The translations under genes were made by a program, and so were the position numbers. Below, piece after piece: positions 36,499-51,146 of a stretch of 64,000 bases of DNA. The notes beneath the pieces are model-generated. The model made no database searches and was not told the origin of the DNA. It saw nothing but the letters and a program-made list of their open reading frames with translations. Position 1 is the first letter of the stretch. Each line of letters begins with the position of its first letter. Source of the DNA: Morella rubra (lineage: Eukaryota; Streptophyta; Magnoliopsida; Fagales; Myricaceae); the NCBI GenBank assembly GCA_003952965.2, contig CM025852.1, forward strand, positions 186,001-250,000. Reading direction: 5' to 3'.

Positions 36499-37595
36499 TG
36501 GATCCCCAGTCTTAGAAGGCTTTTGGAGATTTGTGTGGTAGTTACTGCGAGTAAACAGCAGTTCCGCGCTGCTGCAGGTGTTGCTGTCCCAGCCAATGCC
36601 TCCAACTGCCATCGGGGCACTAGCACCTTCATGTGCCAGTTCAAACTTGTTTCTATATGATGTGTGTTTCTCTTCTGTTAGGGGGGAGGCTTAAAGGTCA
36701 GGTGAAATGTTAATGTTGCAGAAGTCAGTTTGGTCGGGACATGAGCCCTCCAAAGCCGTCTTTGTATTAGGTTATACTATAAGCTTGTGATGGCAGTTTT
36801 GTGTCTGGTGAGAAGGGTGGTATGGTATGGTTTGCATACAGGTTGAAGGGAACAGCGATCTGTGTGTGTGTCGTGTGGGTTGGAATGTTATGTATTTTAT
36901 TAAGTGTAGTACTTTAGATTTTGATGGAAAGCATTATTTCTCATCTGCTACTCCAAAATTTGAATAGCCTCTCCTCCCTTCACCCGACTTCTCCGAAGCA
37001 CTAGTATAATGACGGGAGTTTTAAGAGAGCTTCTGCCTGTCTCATAAATAATCATTTGCTCAGAAATAAAATAAATAAATTAGCTTTGTTGGCAGGCCTA
37101 GTTATAAGAGCCTTGTGACATTAGTGACTAAGCCACCTAGGTGGTATTAAAAATCTCCTGAAACGGGAAGAATAAATCCAGATAAAAAATGCCATATTAC
37201 CTCTAAGCCATGGACCTAAAGAATATATATCATTAGATAGCAGAAATATCCATTAATTGCATAATATTTATTTTCTCAGTATTACGTACTCCTCTAGTAT
37301 AAAAACAAAAAACAAAAACAAAAACAAAAGCAGAGAAACATATCCATTCACTAGCTCTCCTACCACTTGAAAACACTTAAAATTCATCCTGCAGCAGATA
37401 GCAGTAGCATTTGGTTCCATACTAAACTATATACATTGCAAATTCTGGGAATGAATTTGAGGTTTCATACGAACATCTTCAGGTCGACATGTCTATTATG
37501 GGAAAAGCAAATATGAAGGAACTTGACAACCTGAGAAGCTTCAGTCTCAGTTGCCATCATGGAAAAAGATGGCTATAGAGGATAAATATATTAAT
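36499..37595. other. Convergent intergenic region, KH / CML21
   Basis: About 1.1 kb holding the 3' untranslated regions of both convergent genes. A short A/C-rich low-complexity tract lies at about 37299-37330. No gene is visible here. Confidence 0.55.
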
Positions 37596-39490
37596 TCAGA
37601 CCTCCTCCTCGCCCTCTTCATCATCAATGTCGTCAATTCCAACCCAACGGGTGAATGCAAAAAGAAATTCTTTGAAGTTCACCATTCCATTTTTATCCCA
37701 GTCCATCTCTTCTGCAAAAGGTGAAAAACAAACTCAATAAGTTAACGTTATTGCAAAATATGCTGAACTCTAATTATCAGACGGAAAACTCTAATCTATG
37801 TAAATCCACCATCATTGACATAGCATGTCAGGATTCAGAATGTTTGGTTTTCATCAAGCACGAGTATCCCTGTGAAAGTCATTTACAATACTGCAAAAAG
37901 ATCTACGAGCAATTGCACTCCTTATCAAACCAATGGAACTTAGATCTTCAAGCAATGCACATCAATTTCGCTTTGATTTCTAAGTTCCTTAAACAGTTAA
38001 CAAAACTATACAATCCAGTTTGACCAGCAAATGTACCGCCATGAATCATCTGCTACCATGCGTCAAAACATATTAAGCATATGAGCCTTATCTCTGTTAA
38101 TGCTGAGAGCGTGAGAGAGAGCTTACCAAATCTTTTCATGGCTATTTGTCCAGAAGAACGCTCTCCGGATGTAGTTTCATTGATGGCCTGCACCATCTCA
38201 CTCTTGCTGACATAACCATCCTTGTTCTTGTCCAAGAAGACGAATGCATCTACCAATGTTTCAATTGTGGCCTCCAGTTTGGGCATCCCCATGCTTGATT
38301 TCTAGCAATGTCAAGGTTTCCAAGAAAAAAGAAAAGAGCAGTATTACTGGAGAACAGATCCATTCAAGATGCCAGTTGGAGAAGCCAGGATGGCCGAATG
38401 CTAATCTCCTACTCTGCATCTTTTACATAACTCAAATTATCTAACCATCGCTTGACTGACACTGAGCAGTGGTTTGAGGTTTTTGGGCCACAAAAAGGTC
38501 ACTCTATAGAAGCTCTTTGGCAGTTCTTCAAATTTTGGTTGATGGATAAAATTCAACCCACCAAAAAAGACATATTGACATCTTTCAGATACAGGGCCCA
38601 CCAAATCTAGACATAAGTACTCGTATGTGTACTCCATGAGGAGAAAGACATATGTTAGTTCCACATATCTACAAGTACAAAAGTAATGTCATACAACAGA
38701 AGGATTGGGAATTCTCCACATAAGAAAGCATATCCCTTTCTCTAAAAAGGATAATTTTAGTTTCTTTAAGTGAAGTGATATTCAGTGAGAAAGATAGATT
38801 ATCTACAAAAAGCAAAAAGAAATTTAGCAGTAGAAAAGGCATAACGCATATGGAAGGTGACACCCTTCTCTTAGAGAGATGATATTAGGTCTATACCTGC
38901 CAAAGGAAACTCAAAACCAAAAGACAGCAAATATTTTCTGGATACAGAATGAAGGACAGTTGGGTCATCTTTGAGAAGATAGACAAGGCAGAGAAGTACA
39001 ATGAACTCATTGAACTTCATACCCATATCCTCGTTAATATCGCATGCCTCAAAGAGATCTTTGATTTCCTCTTCTGTAAATTGAATTTCCAGCTTAAGGA
39101 AACATTTTTTCAACTCTTCATGATCTATTGAGCCATTTGAATCCTCGTCTACAGGGAAAAAAGATGAACTCAGATATCTAAGCAGCTATAGAACATATAA
39201 AGAAAAGAGAGTCTCCATGTGTGTAAAATACGATCGATCATCCATCTATTGTAAGTGTGCAACAAAAAACTGGACAGAAAATACTACCCACCAAATTGCT
39301 CAAAAGTCACTTTGCAATTTCTTAAGCTCTCGTCAATTTTTGGGAATTTCAAGATTATGCTGTTGAATGATTTCATGCTACTTCCTGCGGCTGCTCGTTG
39401 CTTCATAGTTTCGACAACTTTTGCTTCAAGTTTTGTTTCCAGTATGCAAACCTTTTCAGGTGATTCCTTTTTTCGCACTATATTCCCCAT
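37596..39490 (-). CDS. CML21: CML21-like four-EF-hand calcium-binding protein (left palindrome copy)
   Basis: Minus-strand coding exons: 39292-39490, 38946-39148, 38127-38301, 37596-37711; 693 nt, 230 aa, against about 231 in Arabidopsis CML21. Four EF-hand loops: DEDSNGSIDHEE, DINEDMGMKFNE (less canonical), DKNKDGYVSKSE and DWDKNGMVNFKE. The protein starts MGNIVRKKESPEKV and ends in an acidic tail (DDIDDEEGEEEV). Family markers FNSIILKFPKIDESLRNCK and VLLCLVYLLKDD support the CML21/22 subgroup rather than calmodulin. Gly2 could be myristoylated, but Arg6 makes this weak. The predicted role is calcium sensing; the target is unknown. The first three exons lie in the left arm of the palindrome and recur in the right arm. 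The last exon lies outside the portion that can be compared in this window. Confidence 0.93.
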
Positions 39491-41450
39491 TGTCACTTGA
39501 GTAGACGAAATGGGACGCAGGAAACTGACCAAGTATGTGCCTAACCATATAAAGGGATAAAAACGAAAATGTTAGAAAGGGTCTAAGTACCTGCAGCACG
39601 ATAAGGAGCAAATTGTGCAGAATGACAGATTAGTTATTTCAGTCCATGAGGTGAATCTGCCAGTATCAGTTCAAGCAGATGAGCAAAAGAACAGCCAACC
39701 GGCAAAGGATTCTTAAGCACTGCTATGATCAAGAACTCATTAAGTTGCGACTCCTACCAACTTTATGAATTCTCTCTTCCTGGCTGCTGTGACTCATATC
39801 GTAATATGTGAATGGACGGTGTTCAGATGGGTGACATACACATATGTAGGAGCACAGAACATACACCCTGCTGATGTTCACGCTAATATACAATTTGATC
39901 GATCTTTTTCCCTATTGACTAATCAATGAAGTTGAATTTCAGCCTTTCCACGTCGATGGGGGAGAGCCTAAATTAGCTGAATATTTCTTGGCTTGATCAT
40001 GCTCTAATTGGTAGATGAGGAGATGTAGGAAAATTAGTAATTTTCAAAGTTTTACATTTTTCTTTCTTGCGTTTCTAGCAACCAAACCGAAGCAAAGCTC
40101 ACCTCACAACCCTGCTAGAATTCTCGGTGGCGATTCAATGATAAAATGATCCAATCCTTAAAGTTCTACCACTGGAAAAGAGAAAAACGAAAAGGCACGA
40201 GAAAGAGATAGATATGAGGTATAGCCCAGCAAACAAAGTACATACCTTCTTCCCAGCTCCCCTTGCAGAAAAGTCAGACAAGATCAAAAGCACCAGTAGG
40301 TTTCAAGACCCACAACTACACTGGGAAATTGCTTCTGTTACCGAACCTTAAAATAGGCATCATCAACATACCGATGAAGGAAAGAACCGAGTCAGAGGAG
40401 GAAAAAAAGAAAGAAAAAGACCCCCGGAAGAGAGAGAAACAAGCAAGCTGAAACAAAGCTGCAGTTTCTTGGAAAGCTAATATGTGCAAAAAGGATGTTG
40501 CGGAGGTTCGAAAGATCTATGCTAAAGTTGAGGAAATGAAGTGGTGGTGGGGTTTGTTAAGTCTCCGAACGTTCGTCGTTGTCTCATTGGATTTGGTAGC
40601 AATGTTTGTGCTCCGCCCACCACGTATTGTCCTCCTCAAGATCTAGGCACTTTCATATTCCCAACAAAAACAGCCTTCGCTGACTTTCACAAACATTGTA
40701 AAAACGAATGGATGTCAATCGGAAAGGGACTCGAGAAAATAGGATAAAGATTATTTCTTTGGGTTATGATAATTAGATTAGGAGACCCAATAAGCAGAAC
40801 AAAAGTGGTCAGAACATGTTGTTCCTTGCACGTTAGATGGAAATTGTCTTCACTTTTTCTGTGGAAGAGAATGCAGAGAGCTTTATTGGTAGATAATTAA
40901 AATTCCTTACATAAAACAACAAATAAATCTGTTGATGACAAGACATGATACTGATTCTGCAGAAAGTGAGATGCACCTAGTTGTTGCCCGGGTGTCCCCG
41001 GTTCAAAACAGAATCTCCTAGATAAGCTTACTCTACTCTGCCATTTTTAGCTGTGTGAGGATTGACTGTATATTAATGACTCCCAATGACAAGTTTTATG
41101 CGTAACAAAATGGGCAGTTTAGGAGATATCGTGTTTCACGAGAGATATTAGTAATTTATTCAGCCCGCTAATAAGAATACAGGCCCACAGATATTTGTAG
41201 CATTCCTTCTCGAGTTCTTTTGTCCACGAAATAAAATTGAACCAATCTACACTTCGATCGGTTTACGTTCAATGATGCGGAAGTGGCCCCCCGTTTAGTT
41301 ATGCTTTGGGATATTCGTTTGCCACTCAGGTGTCTTTTCTTTGTGGGAATTTGCAGTAAATTGTCATGATCGGATTAGTGACAATGGGATACACGTCGTT
41401 TTGGGGCTCCAAAATACCCACTTCACACTCGTGATTGGCTCATAACAAAC

Positions 41451-41696
41451 GTGCGGCTTGATTTACCTTTTAGGACGTTTAGCAAAAAAGATTTACCTTT
41501 TAGGAAAGGTGAAGTGCCAGAACAAACGAATCATAAACCAACGAAAGAAGCAAATAAGGCGAATAAGATAAAGACCGGGGAAAAGAAAAAAGTATGTTGG
41601 TCTTGCACATCGAAGAATCATTTCTTGTTCTCTTGCTTAGCAAATGAGAAAGAGTTACCAAACTTCACTCTCGATTATGGCTGTCATGTATTATAG
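41451..41696 (+). CDS. Small ORF with a CCHC zinc-knuckle-like motif (left arm)
   Basis: An 81-codon frame whose second half contains CWSCTSKNHFLFSC, a perfect C-x2-C-x4-H-x4-C spacing, preceded by a lysine-rich stretch (KANKIKTGEKKKV). This is the spacing of retroviral gag/zinc-knuckle proteins that bind RNA or single-stranded DNA. No capsid, protease or polymerase sequence was seen around it, so it may be a gag remnant, a tiny gene or chance. The mirrored copy at 60102-60347 differs by one residue (Glu to Gly in the segment NEKELP). Confidence 0.3.
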   Translation: MRLDLPFRTFSKKDLPFRKGEVPEQTNHKPTKEANKANKIKTGEKKKVCWSCTSKNHFLFSCLANEKELPNFTLDYGCHVL

Positions 41697-43429
41697 TATT
41701 GGAATGTGTCTATTCTTGTTGTCTTTCTTCATTTATCGCTGTCATTGGTTTTACTAGGATACAATGAATGTCACTCTGGCGTGAGGAAGACCTTTTCTGG
41801 CTGGATTCTCACGAGAACCTTTTTTTCCCTGATTCTCTTGGCTTTTAATTTCTCTGTGACTTGCAAAGAGGAGAGAACAAAAAGGTGTTCAGATCTTCAT
41901 CTTCCAGTTCCAGATATCACTTCTTTATTCTGTTCTAAATTGCTAGCAAAAAGAACGAGACAACATGGGGAGTTTGGGAAAAAGACTATAATTCATAGTA
42001 GTTAAGGTCGGAGAAACGTCTCAGTTCAAAAACGTTGCTGGATGACTGCAGCCTGCAGGCATCTCAATCTGTTGAATGTCATCCCAGATTCCCAAATAGT
42101 GTACCTAAGCCTAGAGTTACAGTAAGGGCCATCACCTCTAAATATTCAAGTCCATTCTACCAGCTATCTTTGGTGACGCTTCTGTTGATATAGCGTTCTG
42201 AAAAGCTGTTTATAAAGCCGAAGGACAAAGAGCGTTGGCTTTAAAAATGCAGAGGAGAACCAAACAAGGTCATCTCGTGGGGACGTACCAGAACCATTAA
42301 GAAAGCAGAGTTGAGGGCGGGAAGCCTGCCTTTATAAATGAAAGTTGTACATTCTACAGCCATTCTTGCCACCAGTCATGTCCTCTTGAGAGGGAATACT
42401 TCTTTTCTTTCCCAGTCAAAAAGTGTTCGTCTTGATCTTTCAACTTCGCATCTACAAACAAACCATTGGCTCAGAGACAGAGAGAGAAGGACAAAAAAGC
42501 TTCACATCTACATTGGCTTTACAAAAAGAAAGTCTTAAGACTCTTTCTATGCTTTGGGAGATAAACAAACATTTGTCTTAAGATGCCTATATGCTTAGCA
42601 TTGAGTTTATACTCAGTAATTAGAGACATGCAAAGGTTGGGGGTTCTTCCACTTTGAACTTTTCTCTAGCTAAGCTCTGCCATTCCTTTCCTCCCATAGA
42701 GAGAGAGTTGCATTCTAATCAGTTCTCTTAAGAAGCAGTAGATCCGAAGAGACTTCTTACTCCATTTGTAGTGCTGGAAATCAGCTTCTGCCAATCATGA
42801 GATCTCATAGAACCAGGCTACGTGCACTACTAAAGGGGCGAGCAAGAAAGGTTGGATGGCAAAGCATATTTGCCAAACAGAATCAGGATCGAACCAACTC
42901 TGCTTAATTCAATAAAAATCCAATTCTTCCATACTAACAGCCAAAAATTAAGTGAATTTAATTTTTTTTAATTCTTTTTTAAAATCGCACCGAGTAAATA
43001 TAAATTCTCTCTTTTATTTTTTATTGACTCGAAACCGAACTTCCTTAAATAATAGGTTATTTCCAAAGTAGAATATATTTTTCGGTTGTATTTTATTTGA
43101 CAGGAAACAAATTAAAATAGAAAATAAAATAAAATAAGAAATCGGGGCAGATTACAGAAAACACTTACACAGTATCTGTGTATCAAAAATTTTAATAACA
43201 CATTAATAAAATTTTACTTTTATAAATACACATCAAAATTTTATTTTTACCTTTATTCCTTATTTACTGATTCTAATACCGCTCTCTTTTTTTTCTTTTT
43301 TTTAACGTAAACACAAAATTCTATTAAAATTTTACAACCAAACTCTATCTTACGTGGCGCAGACTCACCGCCACTAGGCCTCGACTTTCACACAGTAACG
43401 CTTCCCCTTTCCCCTCGCTCTCTTTCTTT

Positions 43430-44211
43430 TATATATTTTCAGCCACCCGTCATCACCACCTTTCAACCCATTCACTCTTCCGCGCACACTGCAGCGCTCG
43501 GAGACTCTCTCTCTCTCTCCTTTCGGCCCCCCAATCCCTCTCGCTCTCTAAAGGTCTGTAGATATCTCATCCTCTCTCCTCCTCTATCTCAGTTCGATTA
43601 TGGTGCTTTCTTTTTTTCCCCCAAAAGTTTTAGGGTTGGATTATTGCTTCGATGCTTGTTTATTTATATTTGTTGATGGATTTGTTGGCTTAGAATCTTG
43701 CGTTTTCCAAGAAGGGTGATACTACGACTACAGGTTATTCAGTATTAAATTATTATAATTACTTTATTGACTATATTGACCAACATATTAATTTCAATAT
43801 GTTTCCTGTCTGAATAGATCGTCCTGTGCCTGCGGACGATTTCAGATTATTTATATATTTATTTTGGATTTAGTGTGTTATTCCTTAATACTTTTTTATT
43901 TTCAATTTTAGACCCCTCTTTGCGGTATGGATTATTTGATCATTTTTGCGATAAAAAGTAATTGAATTGGTGATAAGTATGTGCAGGTTTCGATGAATTA
44001 AGCAATAGAAAAATCCAATCTTGTTGACATATTTTCAATTTTTAGCTGCCACTTTGTTGCTGAGTGGAGTGGCAAAGCCATATGTTGTAAGGGGTGTCAG
44101 ATTAGCTTGAGCATACGGAATCGTTTTTCTTCAATGGGTTTTGATTTGGCCTCTCTTGTATGTTTATTTATTCTAGGATCCAGTGAAGTTTCGGAGACAG
44201 GCGATTTTCTG
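43430..44211 (+). promoter_or_regulatory. UBC core promoter and 5' leader intron (left arm)
   Basis: A TATA-like box (TATATATT, 43430-43437) is followed by a CT-rich leader. A leader exon seems to end at 43553 before GTCTGTAG, and a leader intron runs to the acceptor TTCTAG at 44176, 35 bases before the UBC start codon. Leader introns are common in plant ubiquitin-pathway genes and often raise expression. The mirrored promoter has its TATA box at about 58364-58371. Confidence 0.55.
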
Positions 44212-46125
<1,914 letters not shown>

Positions 46126-49100
46126 GTCGCCTCCTCTTCTACATGAGGGAGAATATGTTGCAGTAGAGAATATATTATGCTTAAAGCCCTCATATGAGTA
46201 AATAAGTAGGTGTGAGCTGGCCTGGACCTTACAGAAACTTGCATGGCCTGCTGCGTTGCCTTTTTTTACCTTTGGAAAATCTTACATGGGGATCTCTTAA
46301 ACTGAATATTCTTACTATAAGTCGTGCATAGTAATGTGGAATTTGGTGGCAGAGCTTGGTTTTTGTTTCGTTATTGGCATATTTTATTTGGTTGCACTTT
46401 TAATTCTTAAATACACACTTGCGAGCAGATTGCTTCTGGCCAATTTGCCATTGTTAAATTTGACGAGACAAGGCCTTTCACTCGAATGAAGTTGTCTGTT
46501 CCCACCTGAAAAAGGGGAAAAGAAGGGGAGCGGGAGGGGAAATATACTATAGGGTTGACATAAGTGTAGAGGGATTGCTGTCTACTTCCTGGAACTTATT
46601 CTCCGTGGCTATGCGTGATACGGTGTGTTCGGTCTGCCTGAGATGGGGAATAATACACTGCAGTAGAAGCGTAGAAGCCTTGAGAAAGATATTTTCGGTG
46701 ATCGTTAAATTGAAGTTATCCCCTGGTTTCAGCAATCTGCATTAGAAGGCGACTCGTGAGGTTGATTTGCCTTTCAACAGGATTTTCTCTACAATTAGGG
46801 GAAGCCCTTGCTAGTAGCATAATTCGATGTATTTGCAAATGGGTATTTTGCATCGCTGGGAAAGCAACCTTCTCACATTTGGTATATCTCCACAAGACCT
46901 GGCCTCAATGCCTCATCACTCTCTGAGATGTTGAAATTATCTTGGAAAGTCTAGTGGGCTTTTTATCTTCACCTAGCTGTTCGTTGTTCAGTTGGGGGCT
47001 CGCTGTTAAATGGGCCGTGATATCGTATATTCTGCTGTATGAGTCTGGGTCGAGGGAGCACTTTGGAGCCATCAGCCATGTTTCGTTTTCAGGGTAGTAC
47101 AATCCGATTGCGAATGTCGAATGTGTGTGTGTGTGGCTGTAAACGATATGGACCACGGCATTGCCAAGTGGGTCCATAAGCGTGTCCTATCCTCCGTCAT
47201 GTGGGATCTTTTTCATTTGCTGTATTTCTCTGTCTGTCAAAAAATTAACCCAAGCCATTTACTTGGACCGCGACAGCACATATTGAGGACAAATCTTGCA
47301 GGCCCAGTCTCTCTCTCTGAATCCTTACAGAGAATCTCATCGCAAACGTTACTCTTAGACTTCTTTTAATGACCGCGTTACAAAGGCCTGCAATTGCATT
47401 TACATTACAAACAAGGGGCAGGGGGGAGTGACGTTTAAGAGGACGGTGGTCTTTAATTTGGCCCTCCCTCCTAGCGAATGTGTCTATCACATACCCTTGG
47501 CTTGTGGGGGCGCTTCTGTTTCTTCTTCTATTATTTCTACAAACTGTCCCGACAACGACAACATGTCCGGGTCCCATAATTCTAATCTATGTAGTGTATG
47601 TAGGTCAGTACACCACATGGCGCCTGCACAGGTAAAACAAACACAGAGAGAGAAAGAGAGAGAGGTGCCATGGGGACAGAAAGAACTTGAGGACATGTAC
47701 CTTCCGGTGTCTTTAAGCTCCGATAGCTCCAACCAAGGGATCACCGTCATCCTTTGGCTCTTGCAATTATTTCATCCTTATTAACTCCAACAGCCAACAA
47801 TCCCTTTCCTTTCAAGTTCCGGCAAACATGCTACCAATTGGGAGTGTTGTTGGCTCACCGCATCGTCCGCGTTACTCTCTAGGCTTGGCTTGGCAACCCT
47901 CGTTCCCCCCAATAAATTCTGCTTCTATTTTTTATTGTTTTGTCTTAAATGAAATATAACCCAGATAATCTTAGATATACGGCAATGTGTTCAACTAATT
48001 CCAAGTACTTCCCTTGTAGGCTCTATCCTCCCATCCCAAATAGAGTAGTCAAAAGGATGGACTGGATTATCTTCTCAAGTCGCTTCTTAGTTCCTGTGAC
48101 GAAACACGAGAACATTTTCTTCCTTCTCAAAATGATACTTTGCTTCGAGCGATGAAAAGTTGGGTAGATGTTTGTTGCAGTTGACCTCTGAGGTTTCTTG
48201 TCACAACAAAAGCTGTCGGTCACCAATTTAGTGTTGACGCGTCAGATGTACAGACGAGTGCTTCGAGATACATTCTAAGATAGTCTTTAATCGAGAGAGA
48301 AGTACACAGATAGATTGTGACTAAGCATGTGCGAGGAATGGAGCTGCCGCAAATATATTTTTACTTCCTACTCTAATTTTGACCTATTTAATAATTTTCC
48401 AAGGGAAGAAGAAAGGACTTGAATACTTTTTATGTCGAAATTTTGTCTGTGAATTTTCCATTGGGGGTCGCGTGACTAACCAGCTCCAAATTATTCAAAT
48501 CAATTTTTCCAAGTATTCCTAAAGCGAAGTACCTCAGAAACTCAACAAGATGATCTTTAAAGTTTCGGTATTCATTATTGAATTAACCATTTGAGGTCTC
48601 CTACTATATTTAAGTATTTATGTCACGATATAATAACACAAGGAACAACTTTTTATCTGAAAATAGTGATTGAGATTCTAAAAATCATATCTCAGTATTT
48701 TCCAAGCCCCATCCCATTAGGTTTTTTTTTTTTTTTGGTAGTAAATCCTAATTTTTTTTTTTTTTTGGTAATGAGGAAAATATGGGCATTCATTCACGTT
48801 AATCAATTGACTGCCCATGTCAAAGCCATGAAGACACTTTGCAAACTTAAGTTACAAATTTTTGCTTAATCAAGTATATGCTAAATTGGATTTTGGGATT
48901 GTTTATTCATACATAATTAGTTGTGATTTGTTGAAGGTTATTGTTCTTGATTTTGATTAGTGAATTGGTTAATGAATTTTCGTTTTGTTTTGTTTTGTTT
49001 TATTTAGATAATGGACATATTTTTTTATAATAAATAAAAAAAAAAACTCAGCCAAGAGTTGTTTAATACTTCTAACGTAGGAAAAATTTTTAATTCTAAG

Positions 49101-50653
49101 ATATTTTTTGCATTATAGGGAAAAAAAATTGTCATTTCGCTTTTGAAGTTTATCCCCCTTAATTTGAGTCCTGGTTCCGGCCACTGTTTATATCTGAGAG
49201 ATCTTAACCCATTAGTAATAAGGTAGGTTCATGGTTGTTAAGTCTTCTTTGATATGATTATGGTAGAATTTCAGAAAATGCCAATTATTGCTGTTAAATA
49301 AGAACGGATTAAATCTTAGCGTGCGTGATGGAGATGGGTTTGTAACTTATAGGCAGCTTGCATAATTAGTTTCCTCTTTCCTGGACGTCCGGAGAGAACA
49401 TAGCTAATCTGGATATTATTTTACGGGAATTGAGTATTAATGAGTTACAAGGTTCTTGCCATGAAATGTGGAATAATGATATGCTTGCGAGTTAGAAAGA
49501 GGGCTCTACTATCGTCGTGAATCACAAGTTTGGTACACAATCTTGTAATGTGGACAAAGTTGCTAACCAAAAAGTTGGAAAAAAAGAAAAACCACGTGAA
49601 AAAAGGTCCAGGGAGGACTGGAAATAGGGTTGTTTTTTGTGGTTTCTAAGCAAATTCACGAGGGGTAGTTGACCAGATTCTCACGTCGAAGTTTCAGAAA
49701 CCAAAGCAAATGTCGGATTCATAGAAGACAGCAAAAGTTAGTTTTGAGAATTAAAATTAGTAGTCAGAATTCCCAATGGTTCTTAGTCTTTACTCACTAA
49801 TCACCCCCACTTGGGAACCGGGGGAGAGAGAACACATTCTCTACCCTCTCTCTCTTTCTTTATCTGTCTCTCTCGATCTCTGATCTGAGAGGAAGCTGCA
49901 GAGGAGTGCGATCGGAAATAACGTCGGTGTCAGCGACGGAATCACGGGGCTTCCTTCTGAATTCCTTAACGAATAACTTTGTCGAAAGAATAGTTACTTC
50001 GAGGGGAGGGAAAAAGAGATAGAGAAAGGTCATAATAAACATTACACGCGCACAGAGAGAGAGAAAGAGAGAGAGACAGCGACGAGGGAAGCTGAGAGAA
50101 CAGAGAAGAATCCCGATTAATGTGAGATCTCTGAGTGAATAGTATCTACACGCGAACGTCTCTCCAGGCTATTGCCGACACTCCTTAAGACAACAAGAGA
50201 CGTACAAAGGCATGCACCCACATAAACAAATTCAAAACACATCCTCCAAAGTCCAAACCCTCTGTCCTCCCCTCCCTAATAAAGTTCTACGAAGAGACAC
50301 GGAAACTGTACAGTACGTAGTATGGTAGGAAGAAAGTTGCCAAATATGCAGCAAATGAAAGCGACTAGAAACTGCAAAACTTCTTATTGGGATGGTGTGT
50401 CTCTCTCTTAACCCGTGTATGGTCGCTTTAGTTGCACAGTTCTCTGGGGAATTCGCTTTCGGTACCTCGAGCTGGTCACCCCCTACTCGCTACACAACTT
50501 TACCAGACGTTTCATATATTCCCTTCCGAGTCTAGTCTCCTTTTGTTTCTTTTGGTCTCATCATAATCCCAGGTATTAATTCATCTATATACAATACCGT
50601 CCCACTTGATTAAACATGAAATTAACCTCTAAAGAAGGCAGTACTGCAGTAAT
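46126..50653. other. UBC 3' flank to palindrome centre (left arm)
   Basis: 4.5 kb from the UBC stop to the inner edge of the arm. A cluster of open frames of 60-110 codons on both strands lies at 46547-47784, without recognisable domains. There are homopolymer tracts near 48720-48770 and AT-rich DNA near 48950-49130. A CT/GA-rich leader-like region with a small frame (49860-50042) is listed separately. I recognise no gene. Confidence 0.45.
49860..50042 (-). CDS. Hypothetical 60-aa ORF behind a GA/CT-rich leader (left arm)
   Basis: A 60-codon frame with a hydrophobic N-terminus (MFIMTFLYLFFPPLEVTILS) and a charged C-terminal half (RRKPRDSVADTDVISDRTPL). Immediately upstream on its strand is a CT-rich run (about 50049-50080) like a plant 5' leader. 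The mirrored copy (51758-51940) has the identical product. I do not recognise the family. It could be a small membrane protein, an upstream ORF, or chance. Confidence 0.2.
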   Translation of the reverse strand: MFIMTFLYLFFPPLEVTILSTKLFVKEFRRKPRDSVADTDVISDRTPLQLPLRSEIERDR

Positions 50654-51146
50654 TCGAAGATGAAGTCCAACGTAGAAGGCATATATATATATATATGGAT
50701 TATCATTGTTTGAGGGTTCTAGTTGACTTGTTGTAGTTGCAAACTTTGCACGGTACGGTGCGGAATATTAATTAGTTGATAAGCGAAAAATCTGATTGTA
50801 ATTGTAAATTATTGAGTGCACTTAGCTAATCTGATTATTATTGCTGATTCACACTCAGTTACAATTCTGATCAATAGTGCATAGGAGTCGGAGAGAGTCT
50901 TCTCGAGGGATCTGGTTTAGATAATCTGGAATGAAGTTCACTTGTGCGTTTAAGGTTGAAGTTGCTATCAGCTAATCTACTTTTGCCGACAGCTCGTACC
51001 GGGGTGCAAACTGTTATGCGAACGTGACAACAGAACAGAGTCCAAACTAAAGAACTCCCTTGCAAACAAAGTGATGAGTTCCGTATGATTAATAGAGTAT
51101 ATATAGTAGGCCTCACGTCCTCGATTGGACTGCGCTGTCATCTCGT
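50654..51146. other. Unique spacer at the palindrome centre (493 bp)
   Basis: This sequence is not mirrored. It contains a short (AT)n tract at about 50682-50697 and otherwise ordinary AT-rich DNA. An 81-codon minus-strand frame (50871-51116) has no recognisable features. No adapter-like, repeat or transposon end sequence was noticed. Confidence 0.9.

Larger units (their letters stand above)
39491..44211. promoter_or_regulatory. Divergent interval CML21 / UBC (left arm)
   Basis: A 4.7-kb interval between divergently transcribed CML21 and UBC. The CML21 leader probably extends to about 40450, with a GTATG donor-like junction at about 40246 (minus strand). The middle contains a zinc-knuckle-like frame, listed separately, and AT-rich DNA near 42960-43330. 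UBC control elements lie at 43430-44176. No other gene is supported. Confidence 0.45.

Noticed and set aside
50654..51146. Sequencing-adapter hairpin as the palindrome spacer
   Set aside because: The spacer is 493 bases of ordinary AT-rich DNA, much longer than a hairpin adapter, so a simple missed adapter does not explain it, although other misassembly routes remain possible.
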